Source: Anthonomus grandis grandis
Taxonomy: Eukaryota > Arthropoda > Insecta > Coleoptera > Curculionidae
NCBI RefSeq assembly: GCF_022605725.1
Contig: NC_065547.1
Location: 17,525,167 to 17,589,166 of the forward strand
Direction of reading: 5' to 3'
Length of the DNA stretch: 64,000 bases
The translations under genes and the position numbers were made by a program. Numbering within the stretch: the stretch's first letter is position 1; every line of letters starts with the position of its first letter. Positions 21,940 through 32,854 of the stretch are shown here, in pieces. The notes under the pieces were generated by a model. It was not told where the DNA came from. It saw only the letters and a program-made list of their open reading frames with translations, and made no database searches.

Positions 21940-23118
21940 TACCACAGATGTAAATAGCTCCGCACAGAGCTATTTAGATCTGTGGTAATACCTAGCAAAT
22001 GTCTGAGAATGCTGACTCCAGTCGGCAGTTTCCTTTATATTGTGTTTAATAACATGCCATTGGTATAAGCGGCTGAAGTAGCCGCACGTTTTATGGAGTA
22101 GGAAAATACCTTAGTATTTATTTCTGCTTCCCTTAAAGTAGTTTTAGTCCATCTACTTATGGTTTGCATTGTAGCTATAAGGTACGGTTTTTTGTCCTAA
22201 GCAGAAGGCATTCCTGTTCCATATTTCCTAAATTGACGGTCTATATGAGTTAAATAATCCATAGGAAATGCTTTTGGAATCTAAGATCGATTGAAGGAAT
22301 TTAATTACGTTACTTACTTCCATCTCAAACACTGGTTTTTTGTTGGACATTGTTTTTTCAAACAGAATTCCCACCAAGCCTTAAAGGCCACTTCATACTG
22401 TAGGTGATAAAAGGGATTCCATAGCTGTTAAATTGCTAGATGCTGGTATCCCTTTCTTTGTTAGAAATGCATTTTTGATAAGTGTTCTATCATCAGGGAA
22501 GTGTCAGTAAGTAAATTTCTCTGGGAACTAAAGGATTTATTAGAACCTTTTGAGAATTAAAGAATATTGATTGGCTTATATATAGATTGGCTTACTAAAA
22601 GGCTTTTAAACAAAGGGTAGCATGATTGAGTTTCCCAATTTGGTACCACCATAATATCCTCTGCTTTGTCTAAAATTACCTTATTTAATGTTCTTAGCTT
22701 AGAATAAGGGAGAATAAAGGGAGAGCATAAAAGAAAAAGTCTGACCAACAAATGCTAAAAGCATCTACTGTAAAGGCCTGAAAATCTGGACGCCCTGATA
22801 CATATCTTTTACATTTAAAATTTAAATTTGAAGCGAAAAGATCTATGTTTGGGCAATCAAGCCTCTGTTTAACCGTTAAGAATGCTTTCTCCATTCAATC
22901 TCTGAAGGCATTAAACGAGATTCTAAATCTGCCAAATTATTTGTTGAATTAACATAAGAGGCAAAAATTCATAAATCACACCATGGCCAAATTTCTTTAG
23001 ATAGCTTAAACAAATGAGGGTATTTAGTGTTACCCACACGATTAATGTAATAAATTGCCGTTGTATTGTCAATTTTTAAAAGAATTTCAAGTTTAAGAGT
23101 AGTCTGGATAATTTAATA
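21940..23118 (-). pseudogene. DIRS-like retroelement remnant: RNase H and tyrosine recombinase
   Basis: On the minus strand from about 23100, RNase H-domain sequence reads IDNTTAIYYINRVGNTKYPH, ASYVNSTNNLADLESR and then PNIDLFASNLNFKCKRYVS with VDAFSICW. These are hallmarks of DIRS-order elements. After stops, the 22560-21950 region gives a tyrosine-recombinase C-terminus: VAFKAWWEFC, REAEINTKVFSYSIKRAATS, AAYTNGMLLNTI, then SQHSQTFARYY with the Tyr context. The conserved His before the second Arg appears lost. The reverse-transcriptase part expected upstream is not recognisable; a mariner begins exactly at 23121. Frame changes throughout make it inactive. Confidence 0.7.
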
Positions 23119-23120
23119 TA

Positions 23121-24742
23121 CAGTGTGGTGACTTTAACTGGAATAAATTCAGTTAAAACTAATCAAAATTTATCTCGCAAAATTCCTGAGACCCGTCGAT
23201 TTTTGTTTATTTTTTTTCCACATTTTAAGATAGTTTTTGTATTTTTTTACCTACAGGGGGGTCCAAATTAACCCAAACTTTTTTTTTTCAAACGGAAAGC
23301 CACTTTTTTTAAACTCTCATTGAAAAGAGCCTTTTTTCTTGATTAAATTGCCCTATTTACTTTGTGTAGTTGCGTTTAAGTTTATAGTTGCGTTTAATGT
23401 ATAAGATGCTCAAAATGAGCACCATTTACTTGTTGGCAAAGCCCAAGACGATAATAAAAATCGTTTCTGATATTTTCTAACACTTCTGGAGATATTTGTC
23501 GGATTTCTTGCCTAATACGTTCTTTGAGTTCGTCTAGGTTTCCTGGTTTGCTCATATAAATTTGACTTTTCAAATGTCCCTACAGAAAAAAATCAAGTGG
23601 GGTGAGATCGGGAGAACGTGGCGGCCACTCGATTGCACCCCTTCTACCAATCCGTTTGGAAAATTGTCATCTAAATACGGGCGTACATTACGGGCATAAT
23701 GTGGGGGAGCACCATCTTGTTGCATCCAGATTCTTTCATCATACAAATCTGGATCGAACTGACTCGGATTTTTCCCCAGTTAAAGTATCATTGAAGAATA
23801 TGAGCCCTATAACTTGCCTGCCAATTATGCCAGCCCAAACATTAGTTTTCTGGGGTGTAGTTTCTTATTGTGTATTAGTTTCTCTTACCCAGTGTGGGTT
23901 CTCGTCAGACCAGTAGCGACAGTTCTGCTTATTAACATGGCCATTTAGGGTGAATGTAGCCTCATCAGAAAAAAGGATCCACTCCGAAGCCGAAGATATG
24001 CGATTTTCGTCAATGGCGTTTATCATTAATTCATAGAACTGAACTCTGCGATCTGGATCGTCTTCCAATAACTCTTGTACGGGTTGTATTTTATAAGGTC
24101 GTTTGTTTGCACGTTTAAAAATGTTTAGCACAGATTTATGATGAATAGTTTTCGCGAGCTACTCTTCTGGCTGCAGTTACCGGATTTTCTTCCATCGCTA
24201 ACAATACATTTAATTGGGTGTTTTCATCGATTTTAGAAGAGCTTTGTCTTGAAACATCGCTCACGTGCCCAACTTCTCGAAATCTGCTTTCGATTTTACT
24301 AACCGTACCTTGGTTAATAGGTGGCAAATCTAGATATTTCTGCCTGAATAAGTGGACAACCTCTAGCTGAGTACGACTTCTGTCCCCATAACCAATCATC
24401 ATTAAGATTTCAATCTTGTGGGATTCGGATAAATAAGGCATTTTTTCAATATAAGTTAACTAATTTAACAACTGGTTGAAATTCACTTTAACAGTAACAC
24501 TACAACAATGTCAGGAAATGTCTCGATACCAATAAAATAAACAAACACGCCAAAAATTTACCAACACAAAATATTTCGAGACTTTTAATAATTTAATGGT
24601 TTTTATTTTTTTTTCGTATTTCTCCTTTAGATAATCACAAACGTAAAAAAAAATAAACAAAAATCGACTGGTCTCAGGAATTTTGCGAGCTAAAATTTGA
24701 TTAGTTTTAACTGAATTTATTCCAGTTCAAGTCACCACACTG
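23121..24742. mobile_element. mariner element, about 1.6 kb, TA target duplication
   Basis: Ends CAGTGTGGTGACTT at 23121 and the inverse at 24742 are the start of ~95-bp terminal inverted repeats with only a few mismatches. TA flanks both sides (23119-23120 and 24743-24744). A broken mariner transposase lies inside on the minus strand. It sits at the edge of the DIRS remnant. Confidence 0.9.
23400..24441 (-). pseudogene. mariner transposase, broken
   Basis: The start codon at 24441 opens LSESHKIEILMMIGYGDR, a paired-type helix-turn-helix. A break at about 24133 precedes PYKIQPVQELLEDD, then LFSDEATFTLNGHVNKQNCR with the first catalytic Asp. After a stop, WAGIIG, QDGAPPHYARNV (second Asp) and WPPRSPDLTPLDFFL (third Asp context) follow in mixed frames. 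The spacing from second to third Asp is about 40-41 residues, though a frameshift in this stretch blurs it. It is therefore probably related to the DD41D-type copy at 29.5 kb. Inactive. Confidence 0.85.
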
Positions 24743-24744
24743 TA

Positions 24745-25499
24745 TAACTTTATATTTAAGTAAGTATATATAAGTTAACAACGGTCAATAGGTATGTCCT
24801 TTTATTTTGCTGGGTATTCACTCTAAAATGAGTTTTGGACTTTGGTTGAAACAATTACCTCTTCAGAAAGGTACAGCAAACGTTCTGATATGAAATTATT
24901 GAGTAAGAAAGGCACTTTCTTTAACTAAAACCTTTGCAACAATATTACATTTATTGTGTCAAAAAAATCTCAAAAATACTAAAAATTTGCTGAGAAAGCT
25001 GCTTCCTAATTATAAAAATCCTTAATCTAGAATTGATCTTCAGGAACTCTGCTATATTCATTTAAAATATATTTTAAGAAAGTAGTCCCTTATCAATAAG
25101 AACAATATTTTTTTTTTAGAGTTTCAGTCAAGTTCAAATCAATATTAACAATTTTGAAATGTAATATCAATTTAGATATATTAGAACTTTGAAGGAAGAA
25201 GACACAAGATTCTTCCAAAAAATATTATGGGTATCTGCTTATATTAAGGTCTTTTTCTTTTCTTAAACTTCTAGGTACATATTTTTGTTCCTAGCTTACC
25301 TGATGTATAAAAATACGATTAGATTTGTGCTTATTGGCAATTAAAAAAAAATAAACACAAAGTTTCAGTCTCAAGAAGGTCTTTAATAATATATGTCCTT
25401 AAAACGTAGTACATTTTAATATATATTACAAACACTGTACAAAACAGTCTAAACACTGTACTGCAACGAGAACTAAAAGTTGCAATTTACACTATTTTA
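24745..25499. other. AT-rich interval without recognised features
   Basis: I see no gene or paired repeat here. It may contain decayed upstream DIRS sequence, since the mariner separates it from the DIRS remnant, but translations show no convincing RT motif. Confidence 0.35.
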
Positions 25500-26480
25500 C
25501 ACCGTATTTATTTATTTGCTTTATAAATTATTTATATTTATTTATTTAATATATGGCAGAGCATATTTACAAAAATCATATTAGATAATACAAAATACTA
25601 AGTAATGTAATAATACAAAAATTACAAAATAAAAGCAAGAAGGTTTTATCCTGATATAAGATTAGCCTAATAATCAATAAAAAGTTAAAAATTTCACACA
25701 AAATATCTTAACACTATACAAGAAACACAGGTTATGTCTCAAATTGACCAGTTTTGATCTATAAACTGCTGGAAAATGGATCCAAGCTATTTTCATTTAA
25801 GAAAAACAAAGTCTTAGTGAGAAAAAAAACCCATAGTTGGCTGAATAAAAATGCAAAGGAGAAATAGCGGAGTTAACCCTTCTTTGACAGGTATTAAAAG
25901 GAATTGCTTCCAAGATAGTAGAACAATGATATAAACCATCAGAAGGATAATACCTGATTTAATTCTGATTTTAAATTAACAATTCCATCACTCAAATCTC
26001 ATCAACAAGTTAAAAAATAGAGAGGCAAATATGCAAATCCTAAGGCACACTGATGATACTTCAATACTATTAGAAATATAATTTTGTGCGCCAGTCAAAA
26101 AAAAACTCACATCATCACAATCACAACATCACAAAATTCCACCACCAAAGCCTAAAGTCTCCAATGCCCATGAGCGTAAACTTTCTAACCAGATGATCAT
26201 CACCCACCCTATCAAAAGCCTTTGAGAAATATGTATACATACTATCAATCTGTACAGACTTCTCAAAAGCACTGACCAAATCATACTAGTAAGTAAAAAA
26301 GTTATTCACCATAGATTTATCCTGAGAAAAACCATGTTGATGCTCACTAAGCAATTGGTTACAGTGCCATAAAATTTCTATGAATAGGTGTTAAAAAGCT
26401 TACCTTCCAATAATCAGGAAATTTTCCTGATGCAAATACTTACTCAGGTACACACACATAGTTGAAAAAACATATAAGGA
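25500..26480 (-). pseudogene. Degraded non-LTR reverse transcriptase
   Basis: On the minus strand, QHGFSQDKSMVNNFFTY leads into AFEKSVQIDSMYTYFSKAFD with RVGDDHLVRKFTLMGIGD, matching the VDxIYTDFSKAFDxV block of Jockey/CR1-like RTs. Further downstream (about 25900-25750) a C-terminal signature, PFNTCQRR then SPLHFYSANYG, is visible. Many stops and frame changes. An A-rich run on the minus strand at about 25500-25550 may mark the 3' end. Family assignment below clade level is not possible. Confidence 0.6.
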
Positions 26481-26750
26481 TACCATCAGATTTTTCTTTT
26501 TTGATTTCTGTTAGGCACGTATAAAATTTCATCAAATATTTCTAACAAAGAAAAAGAAATACAATTTAAATCCACCCTGTAATTGTATGCTGAGATGTTG
26601 AATGTCTACAGCTGTACAGTGCTGAGACTTTCACTAATGTCAACTTTCTCTTAAACTTCGCAATTCTTTTATTCTCGTGATTAAATTAATATTTCAACAT
26701 ATACTTTTATACTCAAAGTAGCATAAAGCATAAAAATATATCTATTTAGC

Positions 26751-29700
26751 TCAAAACAGTTCTTTGGATGCGGCTATTGCGGATTCTGTTGAATCAGTTT
26801 TCATAAAATATTCGGCTAAAGTGTCCCTCATATTATTCACAATTTTTTTTTGGCTTTTCGCTGCCATCCTGCCAACAGACTGAAGGGGATCTTGTTCCTC
26901 TCTCCAGTCACCATCTTTAATATCCCAATCGTCAGTGTAACCCCAAGGACAGTATATATTTTCTTCTCCATCCTGAAGCTCAGTTAGACAATAATTATGC
27001 AATACAATGACAGATTTTATAATATTGTATACTTTATCTGGTTTGGCATTGATTTTTTTATTGAGGACAGGCCACCTTGAGACTAATATTCCAAAAGCGT
27101 TTTCTATTACTTTGCTGGCCGCGTTTTGATATCTGTTAAAAATTTCTTGTGTACTGTTTAGATTTTTGCCAGTATAAGGTCGAATGACGTGATTTTTCAA
27201 AGGAAACGCTTCGTTTCCAACAAAGAAGTACGGAATACTAACATTTGTGACTGGTAAAACGCATTCCTCAGGCATATCAACATGATTTTCGTCCCACTTA
27301 GTCCCGAACTGGCTGTTTCTCGAAACGATTCCGTCCCTTTGAGTCTCATAAGCCCCAATATCCACCATTGTGAATCTATACTTATGGTCACAAGCTACAA
27401 GCAATACAATACTAAAATCCTTCAATGAAGAGTCATGAGCCGTTGGTTGAACATTAATATGCTTTCCATCTATTGCCCCAATGCAATTTGGGAATTTCCA
27501 TTGATTTTTAAACCCTTTGGCTATTTCTAGCCATTGTTCTCTTGTAGGCAGTTTTAAATATTCGGAATGGAGAACATCCCAGATGGCTTTACAGGTTTCA
27601 TTGATTATCTGGTGAACTGTTGTAAAACCAATTTGAAATGTCCATGCTAAGGATTGCATTGAGGTTCCTTGAGATAGATACCTGGAGAAAAATTATGTCA
27701 AGATAAAAATGTTTTTTCAAAAACAGTTTATAGTAACTATTACTAAAATTTAAGATAAGTGGTTAGTAAACAAGGGCCAATCAAGTTATGTCATACAAAA
27801 GCATTAGAGACAGATAATAAATTCATATATATAGATATACAGGTGTCCCATAATAAATGTCACAGGCTGTAACTTTTTTACTTTTAAATATAATTTTTTT
27901 TTAGAAAATGTATTTGTAATGGTAATAGGAGCACTATATTAACTACTAATAATAAAAAGGTGACTAGTTTAAAGAATTTTTTGTAAAAGTTATTCACCAA
28001 AAAGGAAGATTTTATTAAGGGGTATAAGGAACAGATTTTCTTTTAGAAAGCATAAAAAGAAAATGTTTGGAGATCATGACTGGTATTTCATTTAAGGTGA
28101 CTATAGTACAGCATTGACTATGCAATAGAGTCTATGTTTACAGCTAATTTTGCTATAAACACAGCAATTTTTACCACTTTGGATTTAAATCTAATCATTT
28201 ACTATTTATTTAGGAAAAGATTTACTTCTTTAAAATTGTTAAGAGGATTTAGGAAGCTATTGTTGTGGGTATATAATAGAATGAGTTTTATTGTGATAAT
28301 TTTTACCATCATTTTAGTTAGTTACCTTTTTGTGTTTGTCCTCAATATGTTTTTTCAAATGCCCTTGAATTTCTGTTTTTATTTGGAATCTTAGTTCTAT
28401 ATCTTAACTATTACGTTATTATGCCATGTCAGCAAGATCTAATATCTTTTGATAAGGCTTATTTTGAGTTTGACTTCTAAGAGGAAGCTAATCCAGAATT
28501 CAATATTAAAAGTTTTTAGTCATATATCACCTGCAGCTGTCATTTGTGACATAAAATTGAAAAAAAAAGCATACACTTAGATATAGGACATGATTCATAA
28601 AATATATTTCAAAATTGGAGTACAGGTTTTGAATTTGGTACCCAATTTATAACTGATCAATGATATTAAGCTGATTCAGGGCAAGTATATGAGATAGAAG
28701 AAGTTTGTATAATCAATATGATCTTATTCATAACAAGATTGATTGTCCCAACCTTTTGAATGGACTTAATTTTATGGTACCAAGAATAAGCTTTAAGCAT
28801 TTTAGGTTATTCTATTATCTGATTATGTAAATCCCATTATTACTAATATTTTGTTTAAATCTTCTATTAATATAACATGTCAGAATTATAATAATAATAA
28901 TTTATATAAACAATGCAATTGTTTCATTCACAATTTAAGATCCACTATAGAATGTATAAATTAGATAGCTCGTGGAGGGTCTTCCTGGTATACATATAGT
29001 CTGCTTTAGCACATATAATGTAATGCATTTTTTTACTTTATATACAGGGTGTTTCCTAACTACGGTACGAAACTATACAGGGTGAATCGTTAGGTCGTTT
29101 TATAAAAAAAAGTTCCTATGAACGTATGTCGGGAGTTGCTTTGTTTCTGAGATACAGGGCGATGAAGGTTCAAAAAAATAACGGTATTTTAAAAATACTT
29201 AAACCGATTTGGTTGAAATTTAATGCAGTTATTTGAAGTTATAAGACGCTTATTTAGCTGTAACTAGATTGAAATTATTAGGTCCAGTGGCGTGTCAGTG
29301 GGCACCACATGCTTATTGTTAAGAAAAAAACAAGGCCAATAATTTTATTGTTTTGCAGCTTTTTATTTATTTTTGTATTCAAGCAACTAAAAATACAACT
29401 TTTTCGTATCTTATATTTTCTTCATATCTAGCTTTGTTTTCGAAAAAAAAAATTTAAGTATCTTTAACTCATTCTAAAAATTATCCATGGACGACAACAT
29501 GAAATAAAAACCAATTAATTCGATAAACAATTTCGACCTTAAAGTAAATGAGCAAAATGCCCACCTTCTGATAAAATACACGACTGCAAACGATTTGTCA
29601 TTGAGTGTCTGACACGCTCAAAAATACCTGGAGTATCCCTTATGATATTGCAATTGACAATTATCCGATTCCTCAAGTCATTCACATCTAGAACAGGAGT

Positions 29701-32700
29701 TTTATAAACAAGAGCCTTCAGATGGCCCCATAAATAGTAATCCAGGGGATTCATATCAGGACTGCGAGCCGGCCAATTTTGAGGTCCTGCACGTCCAATC
29801 CAGCAATTAGGGTAGATGACGTCGAGATGCTGACGAGCAAGAACACTGAAATGAGCTGGAGCCCTGTCGTGCATAAACCACATGTTGACTCTTACTTGTA
29901 GGGGTACTTCTTCTAATAAAGTGGGTAAATGGTGTTGCAAGAAATCCGTGTAGGATTCACCTGTTAATCTTGGCGGTAAAAAAAATGGGCCAATTAGGTA
30001 GTCTCCAATAATTCCTATCCAAACGTTCAGCGAAAATTGTTGCTGAAAATGAGTTTCTCTAATAACGTGGGTATTTTCGTCGGCCCAAAAATGATCATTG
30101 TGGAAGTTCATAATAGCATCTCTTGAAAAATTTGCCTCGTCCGTAAATAAAATATTTGGTAGGAAATTATTATTGTGTGCCATCGTATGAATCAACCACC
30201 TGCAAAACATTAATCTTGGATGAAAATCCCGAGGCAGTAGAGCTTGTACACGCTGTATGTGATATGGATGCAGGAGGTCTCTTTTTAGAATTTTCCAAAC
30301 GGTTTTTGAACTGACTTCAAGCTGCCGTGCAATCTTCCTGATACTATTGGACGGATCTTCTTCTATCGCATCAAGTATAGCTTCTTCCAATTCAGGCGTT
30401 GTTATAGTTTCTGGTCTTCCACCACCCATATTTTTATTAAAACTCCCAGTTTCACATAATCTTGCATGTAGTTTTCTAAATGTTTTTGCACATAGAATTA
30501 CTCTGTTAGGATATCTGTCCTGGTAAATTCTTCGTGCTTCTACGCATTTCCATTTGCTAATCCATAAATAAAGTGCATGTCGGTCATTTCATGGTTAGTA
30601 AAATTATTCATGATGGAGTAATGAATCACTGCTAATTTTACTTATAGCAATTATATCACTGTCAGCTGGTCTCCAAAGCAGGTAGGTACAAAGGAGGTAC
30701 TTGAATGGACTTTATTTGTGGACAATTATTTGTCATAAGAAGCAATGTATTTGTTATTTTGTAGTATTTCAAAAATCTGATAATAAAAATCGTAGAAATT
30801 GAATGTTTATTATCATAGTAAACAAGACACAAGAGACCAAAAAGTCGTGCATTGGAGGGTGGACATTTTGCTCATGTACTTTAAGGTCGAAATTGTTTAT
30901 CGAATTAATTGGTTTTTATTTCATGTTGTCGTCCATGGATAATTTTTAGAATGAGTTAAAGATACTTTAAATTTTTTTTCTCAAAAACAAAGCCAGATAT
31001 GAAGATAATAAGATAAGATAAGATAAGAAAAAGTTGTATTTTTAGTTGCTTAAATACAAAAATAAATAAAAAGCTGCAAAACAATTAATTATTGGCCTTG
31101 TTTTTTTCTCAACAATAAGCATGTGGTGCCCACTGACACGCCACTGGACGTAATAATTTCAATCTAGTTACAGCTAAATAAGCGTCTTATAACTTTAAAT
31201 AACTGCACCAAATTTCAACCAAATCGGTTTAAGAATAGTTATAGTATTTTTAAAATATCGTTATTTTTTTGAACCTTCATCGCCCTGTATCTCAGAAACA
31301 AAGCAACTCCCGACATACGTTCATAGGAACTTTTTTTCATAAACGATTCACCCTGTAGTTTCGTACCATAGTTAGGAAACACCCTGTATATCTAATTCTT
31401 GTAATTGGGTAACAAACCTGTTGGAAATAAATGTTTTTTTTTAATTTCATGAGGAGTTCATCATGCAATGCCTTGAATATATGAAGATTTCACTAATATC
31501 TGAAAATACAAATGCACAGAAGGATATTCTGAGCATAGTATAAAGTATAGGACATTCCAGTAATGCTTCAGACAAATATCTTGGGTTGTATTGTGATACA
31601 GGTGATTGTTTTTTCTTGTACTTAGTTTATGGTAAATGAAGGTAAAAATTTGTAATGTTTTTCTATCTTAACATCCCACTTCTTGTCCCTAGAATCTGTA
31701 CTGTAGCATTTACTTGAAGAAATATGCTGCTTCCGATACCCTAAGTTCAATACTTGTTTTTTTTTCATTCTTGAGTAATACCCATATGTATATATACCGG
31801 GTGGTGCGTCGCCGAGCGGAACACAGGAAATCCCATGTAAATTTTAAGGGGGTCAATTATTGGCTTCCCTGTACATTTTACAGAAAAAATTTAAGATAAC
31901 TTTTTGAAGAGACCAATCTGGCAAACCCTCGTGCAAAGTTTCAAAAAATTTTAATAAGCAAATCTTGAATTATTCAATTAAATGTAATTGCAAAATTACC
32001 AAATTTTCGGTTCAGGTAAAACCAGACACCAGCCCAGCAGCAACAATTTGTTATAAGAAATGTTTTTTTTTTACAGAATGGGCTTGGTGGGGAAATAAAC
32101 TGAAAACATTTCAGATACTGCCCCAAAACTGTTTCCCGCATAATGCCACTTAATTATGGCTATTTTTTCATTTTCATGTTTTCAAATATCAACTGTCACT
32201 GATTTATTGCCACTTTTCCTCATGTCAGTGACAATATTCATTTTACTGGTGCCTATTTCGTTTTACCTGAACCGAAAATTTGCTAATTTGGCAATTACAT
32301 TTAATTGAATAATTCAAGATTTGCTTATTAAAATTTTTTGAAACTTTGCATGAGGGTTTGCCAGATTGGTCTCTTCAACAAGTTATCCTAATTTTTTTCT
32401 GTAAAATGTACAGGGAAGCCAATAATTGACCCCCTTAAAATTTACATGGGATTTTTTATGTTCCACTCAGCGATGCACCACCCGGTATATATATATCTTT
32501 AAAAAAAACGCTATATACATACTTCAAAGTAATAAGTAATCGTAGCTCCCCGGTAATACCATCACTCCGCCTTTGTCGACATATCATAGGTTTGATTTTC
32601 TGCAAGAGCTTTTCGAATACCAGTCTGGTCATTCTGGTATGGTTAAAAAACTGGGAATTGTCCAAGGACCTTATCTCTTTCAAGTACTGATACTGGTTGG

Positions 32701-32854
32701 CGATACGATGGCGCCCCTTACTATTTTTTGGGTTTATTTTAAACCTGCGACGCCGCCCTTGCTTCTGTTGGTCCTGTATTAATGATATGGCATTGGCAGC
32801 TAAGATAAAAAAAGCTGCAGCAGCTACGAGCACTCGAGCCTTTTGTTGAAGCAT
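26751..32854 (-). CDS. HARBI1/PIF-like DDE nuclease gene, two exons, intact frame
   Basis: Exon 1 runs 32854 to 32523 and exon 2 runs 27681 to 26751 (minus strand). The donor GTATGT (32522-32517) and acceptor CTCCAG (ending 27682) are canonical. Joining them keeps the frame and gives LLITLKYLSQGTSMQSLAW, exactly the conserved PIF/Harbinger motif. The product is 420 codons with no stop. Exon 1 has a hydrophobic start, a basic RRRRFKINP segment and FFNHTRMTRLVFEKLL. Exon 2 has FQIGFTTVHQIINETCKAIW, CIGAIDGKHINVQ (first Asp), MVDIGAYETQRDG (second Asp) and AASKVIENAFGILVSRWPVL (Glu). AATAAA follows the stop by ~80 nt (26668-26673, complement). No terminal repeats or Myb/MADF partner gene were found. 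It may be a domesticated HARBI1/ALP1-like gene, or the last intact part of an old element. The catalytic triad looks retained. Confidence 0.8.
27682..29044. other. 3' part of the HARBI1-like intron
   Basis: No gene supported. ACAGGTGTCCCATAATAAATG at 27840 resembles a mariner-type terminus, but I found no opposite end. The rest is AT-rich intron sequence. Confidence 0.5.
29045..31386. mobile_element. mariner with ~530-bp terminal inverted repeats
   Basis: The element starts and ends with ACAGGGTGTTTCCTAACTA-type sequence; the flanks are TATA on each side (TA target duplication). The left arm 29045-29575 and right arm 30852-31386 are inverted copies across their whole length with scattered mismatches and small indels. 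The arms include the last codons of the transposase (GGHFAHLL and stop), which reappear near 30860 as GGHFAHVL and stop in opposite orientation. It lies inside the HARBI1-like intron. Confidence 0.95.
29539..30611 (-). pseudogene. DD41D mariner transposase with one frameshift
   Basis: An uninterrupted frame of 296 codons runs 30429-29539. The N-terminal 60 residues lie upstream in two frames: NNFTNHEMTDMHFIYGLANG from the ATG at 30611, then EARRIYQDRYPNRVILCAK and LHARLCETGSFNKN. A single-nucleotide indel near 30545 therefore splits an otherwise full-length protein. Motifs are GRPETITTPELEEAI (second helix-turn-helix region), FTDEANFSRDAI (first Asp), NMWFMHDRAPAHF (second Asp) and WPARSPDMNPLDYYLWGHLK (third). 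There are 41 residues between the second and third Asp, matching the DD41D group. All acidic residues are present, so this copy was lost recently. Confidence 0.9.
31797..32485. mobile_element. 689-bp MITE with ~220-bp inverted repeats
   Basis: CCGGGTGGTGC at 31797 and its complement ending at 32485 begin inverted arms of about 220 bp (inner landmark CCTGAACCGAAAATTTG at about 32267, mirrored near 32005). Both flanks are TATATA, so the target was TA. There is no coding capacity. It lies in the HARBI1-like intron only 32 bp from the exon 1 donor. Confidence 0.9.

Noticed and set aside
27840..27870. Mariner-like terminus ACAGGTGTCCCATAATAAATG
   Set aside because: No inverted partner was seen within the intron. 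A solo end cannot be separated from chance.
28134..28394. 86-codon hydrophobic frame that looks like a small membrane protein
   Set aside because: AT-rich intron sequence read as Phe/Leu/Ile codons. No homologous motif, and it lies inside the HARBI1-like intron.
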